Shown here one piece after another: positions 55,395 to 64,000 of a DNA stretch of 64,000 nucleotides (the first letter of the stretch is position 1; the number at the start of each line of letters is the position of its first letter). The DNA comes from Venturia oleaginea (Eukaryota; Ascomycota; Dothideomycetes; Venturiales; Venturiaceae), in the NCBI GenBank assembly GCA_013176395.1, contig JABMLP010000010.1:682001-746000 (forward strand), given 5' to 3'. Under the pieces are notes generated by a model that saw nothing but the letters and a program-made list of their open reading frames with translations, had not been told where the DNA came from and made no database searches. The position numbers were made by a program, and so were the translations under genes.

Positions 55395-55793
55395 TCACAG
55401 CCCCTCTTCTGCCTCCTTTTGAGTATAGGCCGGATATCGGTTGGACGTCTCGCCGGACAGTGAAAGGCCACCGAATCCAGGTATCAGGTTGTCATCGTTC
55501 GTGATGCGTGCGCTGCTATTGTCTGGAGAGTAACCCAACCCCACAACCACAGGACCGTCCATTGGAATACGTGGCCTGCTGTCTTCGGGAGCATAGCCCA
55601 GACTGGCGATCAGGGGTCCGTCAAGAAGGCGGGGCCTGCTATCTTCTGGAGGCTGTACGGCATTCGCGGGAATGGCTGCAGAGATCGTGTTGGGTGGGAA
55701 GAGACGCGGCTGCGAGAACATCGTCATCGGCATTGTCGGTTGACCTGGGTAGGGCATATGCACACTGTATGGACCACGGAAAATTAGCAACAC
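55395..55793 (-). CDS. Hypothetical protein or 3' exon with internal repeats (5' end unclear)
   Basis: An open frame encoding a Pro-rich start (MPYPGQPTMPMTMFSQPRLF) and three diverged units: PEDSRPRLLDGPLIASLGYA, PEDSRPRIPMDGPVVVGLGY, and SPDNSSARITNDDNLIPGFGG. A branch-like GCTAAT and a CATACAG stand just before the start on the minus strand, so this may be the last exon of a longer gene; no first exon could be joined. It lies 290 bases from the hAT element. Not recognised. Confidence 0.45.
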   Translation of the reverse strand: MLLIFRGPYSVHMPYPGQPTMPMTMFSQPRLFPPNTISAAIPANAVQPPEDSRPRLLDGPLIASLGYAPEDSRPRIPMDGPVVVGLGYSPDNSSARITNDDNLIPGFGGLSLSGETSNRYPAYTQKEAEEGL

Positions 55794-56374
55794 GAACTTT
55801 CAAATAACAACTTCAAACAAGAGTATAGGCATACAAACAGCAAAAACATAAGCGACATGAGCCAGCAAAGGCATAGCAGTACAAGTACAAGGCAGGCATA
55901 GAGGCACGCATGACCAAATTGTCAAGAAACAAGCAAACATAAGAGAAAGACTAATCTGCATAGCATACTCCATCCTCCGTAACTAGGACCGTGTAATCCA
56001 CCCTCTCAGAAAGTCAATAACATCATCCACAGCCGTAATTTATGCTCGTAACCAATGCTCCTCGCTCGCTTGACTGAAAATCATCATGGCGGTCGAATAG
56101 GCCCCGAAGCCCGTGTGTATTGTACAATGAAAGCAAATTTTCTCTAAGCCTCCCGAGATATCGCTGGAAACCCATGATAAAAATAGAGCAGCAGCAGGCA
56201 GGGTATGGGGAAGGCAAAAGCAAAGAGGGGGTGTTGAGAACTTTTTCGTTACGGTCGGTGAACTCCGATTGAAGAAAGAAAGTCATCATGGCGTTTATGC
56301 TCATCGTGAATAGTCAGACCATCGAGCGCGGGTAACGAGTAGAACCTTGGGGATGGTGGAGTGACCAAAATTGC
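55794..56374. other. Intergenic
   Basis: A/C-rich, no supported gene. May hold an upstream exon for the frame at 55395-55793. Confidence 0.35.
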
Positions 56375-58178
56375 TTACTACATCAAGAAGTTAGTAAGTG
56401 CTACCTGGAATCCACGCACTGACCTCGTCCAGACCGAATTCACCGCTGCGATTGAACGTGAGCTCTGACAGACCAGGTGGAGCGTTGTCCATCGTTTGCC
56501 TGTAAGAGCTCAACGGATCCAAGGCAACATTCTGTCGACGAGGAGGAGGACTATTCTCAGTAGTCGAACCACCACGTGTGGTATGTGCGTTCGCCGGAAG
56601 CTAGGGGGAAGATACCTTCATAGGTTGGAATCCGCCGTAGTGAGCTGCAGGCATTGCCATGTTAGGATAAACGGGCGGTGGAGGAGCGGGGCGGTACGCT
56701 GTGAAGGAGTTGGTACATAAGTAAGGGTAATGTGATAGAGGGCACAGGAGCTTCATTCATCCAATGCCCCTCGAGGTAGCTCAAATGGGATTGTCATTTA
56801 CAACTTGAGATCGATATCGACTCGTCTTGCGAGAAAATTATCGATATCGACCTCTATTTGACAGACTTGAAAACCGATGGCATCGTTTTGTGTAGCTCGA
56901 GGGGCACCGGATTGAAGACACTGCGTGGGACTGGGAAGGAAGACTTACGAGTGCCTGCTGGACCAGAGTTGTTCTGGCTACGTCCCCAAGACAATCGAAC
57001 ACGCGAGTTGCCGATTGGGTAACCTTGCATTTGGTTGATGGCCATCTCTGCAGCGTGGCGCTGTACGAACTGGACGAAACCGCAGCCCTTTCCTGGTGGA
57101 ATCTTGACATAGGTGATCTCGCCAAAACCTTGGAAGAACGATCGAAGCTCATCCTCGGTGACATAACCTGAGAGACCTCCAACGAAGACGGTGGTGTTGT
57201 TGGGGTCAGTAAACTGGTTCATTGGCTGTTGGGCCGCACCGTAGAAGCCCATTGGAGGAGCTCCCATGGGATTCATGTTGCCGTACATGGCGTTCATGCC
57301 TGGTTGCTGAGTGTGCATGGCCATAGGACCTGGGCCACCAGCTGCAGCACCGCTCTTGTTCTTGGGAGTAGCGGTTGAGATGCGCATGGGTCGGTTTCCG
57401 CAGTACACGCCCTGCATTTCAGTGAGAGCGCGTTGTTGCTCACCCTCATCGGTGAAACGGACAAAGCCATAGCCACGGGAGAGACCGCTGATTGGATCGG
57501 ACATGATTTTGGCTGACTTGCACGACGGGAACTTGCCGTTGAAGAGCGAGTGGAGAACATATTCGTTAACCTCGGGTCCCAGATCGCCGACAAAGATTGA
57601 GAATTCGGGTCCACGCTCATCGCGGCTGCGATCAGCAAGACCTCCACCGGAAGCCCAGTTGAGCTTGAATGGACGATTGGAGTTTGGGATGGCCTGTCCG
57701 TTCAAAGTGAGGGCTTTGGCAGCAGCGGTGGAACTGCCGAAGTCCACAAAGCAGTAGCCCGCGTTCGAGCTTCTCCCGATCGTCAGTAATCGATCAACCC
57801 ATTTTCACGTTTGTTATCGCTTACCCAGTGAACTTGTCACGAATCATCTTGACGTTGACTTGTTCTCCCATTCCGAACCACAAGGTGCGAATGAAGTTTT
57901 CGTCAATCCAGGGTTCAAGCTCGCCCATCCTTCACTTTGGTTAGTCATGTCAACATAGTTGTACTCACTCCGACTCACCAGAGAGTGGTCTTGTTGTCTG
58001 GGTCGTTATTGGAACCTGTCATTTGCATGTTGTTGCCGGAGTAGCCGCCTGCGCCATTGTCCATCTGCATTTGTTGCGGACCGCCTTGGTTGGGAGCATT
58101 GGGGGCATTGCCGTCTTCGCCACCTTGTTGCCCGCCAAAGTATGGCTGTGGCATCTGGCCGTCTTGAGGGAAAGACAT
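56375..58178 (-). CDS. Three-RRM RNA-binding protein (Nam8/Ngr1/Csx1 type)
   Basis: mRNA-binding regulator. Exons on the minus strand: 58178-57979, 57929-57825, 57769-56949, 56698-56616, 56531-56424, with the TAA stop at 56377-56375 just after a GATGTAG acceptor. I start at MSFPQDGQMPQPYF. RRM1 spans the first three exons (KTTLWMGELEPWIDE, then NAGYCFVDF). RRM2: FSIFVGDLGPEVNEY and RGYGFVRF. RRM3: TTVFVGGLSGYVTEDEL and GCGFVQFVQRHAAEMA. The tail is Pro-rich (RPAPPPPVYPNMAMPA), then LSSYRQTMDNAPPGL. The intron at 56532-56615 is 84 bases and in frame but holds a TAG; the intron 56699-56948 is long (250 bases). The last two exon borders are less sure. Confidence 0.88.
56810..56851. repeat. Direct repeat of ATCGATATCGAC in an intron
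   Basis: The 12-base word occurs at 56810-56821 and 56840-56851, 30 bases apart, inside the 250-base third intron of the RRM gene. It is itself nearly palindromic (GATATC centre). Could be a binding site or chance. Confidence 0.6.
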
Positions 58179-60222
58179 GTTGATGATATGTGAGAGTGTT
58201 GGAAGAGGTTTGGAAGTGTGGTCCGAAAGCAAATGTTGCTTAAGTATGTATTGGTGAGGGAGAAGTGATTGATCGCGGAGACAACTGATTAAATGGAATT
58301 AGCGTCTGTTACTCGATTAAACTGAAGTCGTCCGGGTTGCCCACTGTGTCGCAAAATGTTCCGGAGATATGCGATGTGTTGATGTTAAGCTTGCTGGGAA
58401 ACAGTCGATTCAATTCGTGCCGAAACGAGCCTGAGGAGGTGTTGACGGAAGTTGCGATAGTGCTCGAGAGGAAACAATGAGGAATCGTTGATGATACTCG
58501 ATTGACGTGAACCCGCAGAACTCCGTAACTCGCTTGATCCTGAAAGAATACGGCCTGGTGATGGAAGAGAAGAGATATCGGTTTGATGATGGTGCGGTAG
58601 CAGGTACTGGTCACTTGCGAAACCTATGATGAGAGAGTTAGTCTGGGTGACACTGAACCCATCACATGCCTAGTTCGATCTGGCGGACGCAGTTGCCTGC
58701 TGTCCCGATAACAGCTCAGAGCATTGCGATCCAGGCTCCGGGTAACGGAGGGAGACAGCGGTTGTGAAGAGCCGAGAGTAGAGCCGGGTTCAGACAAGGA
58801 ATTCCAGTAGGCGCAAAGAAATGGTCGAGCAGTGGAATAGGCAATGCGGAAGGGGCAGCCTCTGGCACGGTGAATGGTAGGCACACAGGGCCGGCGACGA
58901 GTGTGAGGGTGCTGGGTCTCGTCGTCTGTGTCGGCAGTTGGGCGGGCGCAAGGTTCGTCGTGTTGAGAGAGGAAGTGAAGCTGGACTTACCGTATGACGC
59001 GCAATGAAGGAAAGAGACGATTGACCCCGAAGAACTTAAGCAGTTGAAAGCAAGAAGAAGCGGCACAACGCAAAGAGACTGGGGAGGAAGGGATTATCCA
59101 GACGAGAGACTCTTGGTGATGTTGGGTGGGTGGGGGAGAAGTTCATATTAGTCTTCAGTGTTGGATTCAGTTTGGAACCACTGCCCAAAGTGGAGCATGC
59201 TCACACGTGACAAATGCTCTCTCTTGTGTCGGCGAGCCGCGAGTCCAACGAGAGAGATGCAACTGCAGGTGAGCGTTGAAGGCTACCGGGGAATTGTGCA
59301 GAGCCAAAACAGGCACGTCTGCCTTCGTGTTATTGGCCGTGATCTCGCTCGCGTCGTCCAGACTCCAAAGGCTGTCCGCATCGCCGTGGATTGCTTTCGA
59401 TCCGAACCAGATGTCGCCCACACGTCGCCCACACGTTGAAAAAACAATATTCTAGCTGGCCGCCCTATGGCGTCACCTGCACCCATTGTCGCCGGGCACG
59501 TTTATTTATATCCCCCGTCAATCGATTTCCTCTATTTCGCCAGCGAATTCAGACTTTGCTCTGAGCATCTGTCCTGTCCAACATCATCATTCTCCCACAT
59601 GGCTTCCCGATCCCTCCTCCTGCATGGTGCAGGCAGGGAATCTCAGCAATGGCCGTGTATCGGATCTTGCCCCTGAGCTGATCTTTTCTAGAACAATCAT
59701 CTTGAATGCATTCCTTGGCGCACAACTGGCGACAGATCCCAAGCTGTGCTTTTCGGTTCAAAGCCCGTTTTGACGGGCATCTCCCTGGAAGAACTGACTC
59801 AAACAACCTTTGGCAGTTCGTGCTGGAAAAAGAATCTCAAAACGAGCGAAGGTCAACCGGCTCTGTCTGCAATCAGAGTGATCCGTTTGTGAGGTGATTC
59901 CGTCAAACGTTTGCCGGAACGAGTACGACGATTGCAGTGAGCACTTATTGGGAACGGCTCCAAATCAAAGGCAACCTCCCGAGCTTGAGAGTGTCACCTA
60001 GAATGTAGGGAAGTCATATATTGTAGAGAGGAATGTGGACGAGAGTCGCAGCGTCCACTTCACGAGCAGAAGAGCATTACATAGCAATGTAATCCATTCC
60101 ATTGGAATTATTCATAACATTACGCAGTTCATGAGGTATCTCTTTAGCCCGGCATCAACCCACGTCAAAGTCATTTTGTGTCTCCGTCCGAATCAGCTCC
60201 ACTGCAACACAAAGAATCCACC
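58179..60222. other. Intergenic, 2 kb, upstream of the RRM gene
   Basis: A long leader is likely for the RRM gene. Open frames of 85-116 codons on both strands (for example 58716-59066 minus) show no domains. Nothing firm. Confidence 0.4.
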
Positions 60223-60834
60223 TCAAACAAGCTCTTCCTTCTCACGACCAGCCTCAAAGATCTTGTCGAAGTCAAATTCGCCCCATCTGATATCAGGGTT
60301 GAGACCCGCAAATTTCCACACACCATTCACCTTCTTGTACCAATGCTGGTTGTAGCTATGGGCATGACCCTTGACTTTGACCTCCTTTCGTGTAGTGTCG
60401 GTGAACCGCTGATGTGGGACACGAAGTTGGTGCCATCCGACAACTTCGGTGTCAGAAACCTTCTCCCACTTGGTCTGACCAATGAAGTGCTGAGTCATGA
60501 GGGTCTCGTCTCCGAGAACGAGAGGATCGGAGATCATCTTGAGGTAATCGTCCGCTGGCATGGCTTCCCAGAGTTTCCCGAGGAAAGAGCGGTAGTCGAT
60601 CTGGAGAAGTCGAAGTCAGCCTTGTGCTCGCTCGTGTTGACCGTAGGATTGATATAGCTTACTCTCAAGGTGGGAGCGATGACGGTCTCCAATCGTTTCC
60701 AGTCCTTGGTGTCATAGCTGGCAGCCCAGTCATAGAGACAAGCGTTGAGATCGAGGGAGTCTGGTCAATGTAAGCTTGATAGTGCACTGTGGAGAGCGCT
60801 TCGTACCCTCGAAGGTAATGTTTCCAGCAGCCAT
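60223..60834 (-). CDS. SCD1: Scytalone dehydratase, 167 aa
   Basis: DHN-melanin enzyme: removes water from scytalone and vermelone. Exons on the minus strand: 60834-60807, 60760-60663, 60600-60223; introns of 46 and 62 bases. NTF2-like fold. Active-site residues of the family are visible: the Tyr-Asp of [10 protein letters not shown], the Tyr in IDYRSF, His in [11 protein letters not shown], His in LRVPHQRF, and Ser/Asn in [13 protein letters not shown]. The conserved end [15 protein letters not shown] is present. Length matches the family (about 170). A TATAAA box lies 117 bases upstream. No polyketide synthase or naphthol reductase gene is near, so it is a lone melanin gene here. Confidence 0.95.
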
Positions 60835-60945
60835 GGTTGCGATGCTATGATTTCTGAGTCTGTCTTCTGTATTTGCAGGGTTACAGTGATGGATATTTGC
60901 AGGCGGAAACTGATGGCAACTTCCGAAAGATCGGAAAGCTCTTTC

Positions 60946-60951
60946 TTTATA
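60946..60951 (-). promoter_or_regulatory. TATA box of the scytalone dehydratase gene
   Basis: TATAAA on the minus strand, 112-117 bases before the start codon, preceded by a G-rich run (GTTGGGGG). Confidence 0.6.
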
Positions 60952-62240
60952 CCCCCAACAGTCCTCCATAATGACGGGTCAGAGTAAGAATAGATCGGCT
61001 CCCCTCAGATAGGCCGTGAGACGGAACGAAGGCGGGGACGCTGTGGTGCATCTGAGATCATTGTGATTTGTGAAACGTTCTGAATTTCTCGTACGCGCAC
61101 CACGATAAATACGCGTATAGAATTCGTTGGCAATTGTTGGTCGTGGTGTTTGGTTGCGATGAGCTACCTGGAGCCGGACGAACTCGAATTGGAGAAGACT
61201 TGATGGTCTAACGACGCAGGTACAATCATCGCGAAGAGCGGGGTCCCATCTCCCTTGCGTCGGAATAGTGGCATCGCCTCATCGAGCCCGCTGTCAACAC
61301 GGTGTCCTGCTACTCCTGCAGGAAGCTCCGGGTCGTTCGGGCAGCCATGGCATTTCCAAGGAGAGAGGACCGTATCGGCCCTCTTATGAAGATTTGATTG
61401 CCGCTCTGGGAAACAAGCCGGCTGGCGATTCGTTTGCCGAGTCTTCACAAATATTATAGAAGAGCCGGCCATTGACCTTTCCACGCCCTTTCCATTTACC
61501 ACCTCTCCACGCCCTTTACCACCTTTCCAAAACTCTCCATACAGTCCCACAACTTCAACAGTCAGCCCTCCTGTGCTTCATCGTTCCGATTCTCGGTATC
61601 AAGATGTGTGCCGATAGGGACTCCTAGAAATAGACGAAGATTCTGCCCAATTATCTCCACCATATGCATTCCCTGTCTCAATTGATGCATGCTGTGGAAG
61701 CAGGAACCGTGAAAAGCAAGTTCCGCTTCCGCTATCAGTCTTCCAAATCCACAGCACTCGGATATCCCTTATCCCACACGCGCAAAAAGAAAGGATAGCG
61801 CTGCATTCAATCCCGACTATTTGGGCCAGCTTCTTTTTGTACTCTAGATCTTCCCGTACCTCACGTTTGTCAATTTGTAGTTTGTGCAACTTCTCATGGC
61901 GCGTGCATGGCTATCCATGATTGCGATGTATCAGCGACTACCTGGTCTTTTACTTTTTCTATGCCTACTGGCTGATCTCCTTCTCATTTTTGTTTTGCTC
62001 AAGCCTTTCGTTCTCGCTCCGTGATGCTTTGGCGGCACAGTCCCAATCCAATACACAGTGGCTTGCCGCCTTGCAAAATCTCAAACGAGTGGCATGGGGC
62101 TCGAATTCTTCTCATATGATGATCGCAGCTTTGGGCACATCTGCCCTATTACTATCGTAAGAGCACAGCCTGGCATTTTGTTTCTTCTTCTGTTTCTCCA
62201 CACAGCGAGACTCTTCTGATGGTCGTTCCGTCGCGAACTA
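60952..62240. other. Intergenic, 1.3 kb, divergent
   Basis: Upstream of SCD1 (-) and the STAND-N protein (+). A minus-strand frame of 128 codons (61164-61550) is open without a domain. No gene supported. Confidence 0.4.
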
Positions 62241-64000
62241 ATGGACCCTTTCTCACTCACAATTTCTGTGGCCATCTTTATAGCCAATTGTCTGATTACC
62301 GTTGCTGCTTTGAGGATCCTGAGCCCCAAGTACCAACATGGTGTGCCCACGATAAAATCCATCGCGTCTGAGACAACAATCCTAGCTGCCGCGCTGGCCC
62401 ACATTCAAGAACTGCTTCTCATCAATGCTCCCGGCTTGCAGGAACAAGGCGCCTCGGCTATCGAATTACGCCGAATGTTCGATACTGCACTTACAGCTTG
62501 CTTGATTACCTTTTCATGTCTGGAAGAAGAGGTTAGAACTTTGGCCATTAAATCCGCCGATGTAGCTGATCCACATTCGAGGGAGAAACCGAGGGCAGTC
62601 TGGAAAGAAGGGGTTATGAGAGAGCTTTCACGACAGATCAAAGATCAGAAAACGACTTTGGGACTTTTGGTGCGGACCTTACAAATGTAAGATTATGCGT
62701 GGAAAATTGGATGGGAGAGGGCAGATCCTCCGAGCAACCTCAATGGTGAAGTATGTCAATAGTCGATGGCCAGGCTCCATGAATCCCTGATCATGAACTG
62801 CTTGGGCTATCCCAGGCTTCGATGCGTTCTGGCGCTCACGACACATCATGAGAACTCAGAATCCCTGTTGTGTCACTGCTTTTCTCTACAGACATAGCTA
62901 ATGTCTTTAGGCATTCCCTCTCAGCAAGCAAACACTATCTTTCCGAGGCCCGACCTCTCCTACAAGATACTATCTCCCGCTCCTGGTCTCATCGCAACTC
63001 GACTGTCCCAAGTTTGAAAGTACCAGAATCCATATTCGAAGGAAGGTCGTCGGGAGCATTTCTGGACGGGAGCTCAACCATAGGTTCAGCAGAGTTTGAC
63101 TTTGACGATGATGTTGTGAACTCTACTGTATATCGACGAGCCATGGCAACCGCGACGAAAGGACAGGAAAATACCAAGCCAGGGATCAAGAGCGTTGTCG
63201 AAGGAGATTTGATAGACCTCAGTGAGCTTGGCTCTGATGACGAGACGGAGATGGCAGAAAGCAGTACACGGGATCTTGAGGAGCTCCTTCTAAGAGATAG
63301 CAGTACGTGGAGGTCTCCCACAAGGACTGGAGCCATGGAAACATTGCAGGAGGAACAAGAGCCTGGAGGAGACAGTCTACGATCGCGTAGAAAGGCAGCG
63401 GATCGACGCAGCCAGCGCAGCCAGGCATTGACGATGGAATATCGAATCACGGGACCTGTGTACACGCATCTATACTCTCCCGGAGACATCAATAGGCCCG
63501 GTGCCGTCACGCCGACTTTGGCAATAGCGTCCAATACGGGCGCTACTATCGAATCTCACTCAACGATGAGTGTTGAGGATAGGTAAGCAATCTTTTCGAT
63601 CATATACAGCGAAGCGCTGGATGATCAATCACGCCGGGACTACAGAGTACGAAATCCTCTCACGGCATGCTTGAAACGGCAGTTTTTGAGGAGGAGTTTT
63701 TGCAAATCGCCGTCCGATTCGGTCTCAGATCTTCCTTGATAATCACGATGGCTTGAGAAGTCCGCACGTCTCCCTGCGCTCAAACCTTTGATTCCTGATT
63801 ATCGGAAACGATCAGCTAACTGTCTTTCAGGAGTTGTGCTGAGTCAGGGTCCAGCTCACTGGCTACTGCCCTGAGTGATGCCACATCGTGCGCGGTAAAT
63901 TCCTCGAAAAAGAAGATGTCTCAAACGACAAGCGTGAGCTCTCCCGTGCGCTCTGACAGCGTAAATGAGTTTTACGACGACACAGCGAGCAGCTTCGTGC
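62241..64000 (+). CDS. Fungal STAND-type N-terminal domain protein (3' end beyond the window)
   Basis: Exons: 62241-62686, 62911-63582, 63831 to the window end; introns of 224 and 248 bases, long for this locus, with branch GCTAATG or GCTAAC and YAG acceptors; both joins keep the frame. The start MDPFSLTISVAIFIANCLIT, a hydrophobic helix followed by KYQHGVPTIKSIASETTILAAAL and MFDTALTACLITFSCLEEEV, is the pattern of the fungal N-terminal domain found in STAND/NLR-like and other signalling proteins. The middle exon is acidic and Ser-rich, with a PSLKVPESIFEG motif as in relatives. No NACHT or kinase domain is reached within the window, so the effector part, if any, is unknown. Confidence 0.78.

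Noticed and set aside
58716..59066. 116-codon minus-strand frame
   Set aside because: Composition looks like leader or promoter DNA; no homology pattern and no start context.
60223..64000. A DHN-melanin gene cluster around scytalone dehydratase
   Set aside because: No polyketide synthase, naphthol reductase or regulator is present in the neighbourhood shown.

Overview
The window is nuclear DNA from a filamentous ascomycete (Pezizomycotina). The signs are elongation factor 3, short introns (about 45-80 bases with GTRNGT donors, CTAAC/CTGAC-like branch sites and YAG acceptors), a fungal sterol 14-alpha-demethylase, a nitrate reductase/nitrite reductase pair, scytalone dehydratase of the DHN-melanin pathway, and a STAND-type fungal N-terminal domain. 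The protein style suggests Leotiomycetes, but that is inference.

Layout. 1-2778: 3' part of translation elongation factor 3. 2779-5665: gene-free block of LTR fossils and perfect palindromes. 5666-7330: CYP51. 7730-8137: a gene remnant. 8562-17002: a minus-strand run of amidase, LSH/HELLS-type SNF2 ATPase, SPRY protein and a fungal-specific protein. 17935-20046: phosphate-type MFS transporter. 21791-25757: large secreted repeat protein. 26380-30713: divergent pair CENP-L/Fta1 and Hsp110 (HSP88). 31739-32806: a second secreted proline-rich repeat protein. 34517-35414: the SNARE Bos1. 35945-37081: an unknown acidic-tail protein. 39069-41462: a small Myb-like/H1.3-like family with one intact gene, one pseudogene and one inverted fragment. 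42369-49587: niaD then niiA, head to tail. 49869-51691: a protein with five dsRBD-like repeats. 52241-55105: a hAT transposon with broken transposase. 55395-58178: a small repeat protein and a three-RRM protein. 60223-60834: scytalone dehydratase. 62241-end: start of a STAND-N-domain protein that runs off the window.

Genes that work together: niaD and niiA carry out nitrate to nitrite to ammonium, and GATA-type sites lie in front of both. Fta1 (kinetochore) and HSP88 (nucleotide exchange factor for Hsp70) only share a promoter region. Scytalone dehydratase stands alone here, without other melanin genes.

The points most worth checking are: (1) a stop-free 204-base intron in HSP88 that would add a 68-residue basic segment if retained; (2) a five-fold dsRBD-like protein; (3) a secreted repeat protein built from homologous exon+intron units, all in phase 1; (4) an Asn in place of the usual Thr/Ser in the oxygen-activation motif of CYP51; (5) five indels, all with the same net frame effect (+1), in EF-3, the repeat protein and Bos1, which most likely are consensus errors but need reads to prove it. 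I did not find a system that I can call new with confidence; the dsRBD protein and the HSP88 exitron are the best candidates.
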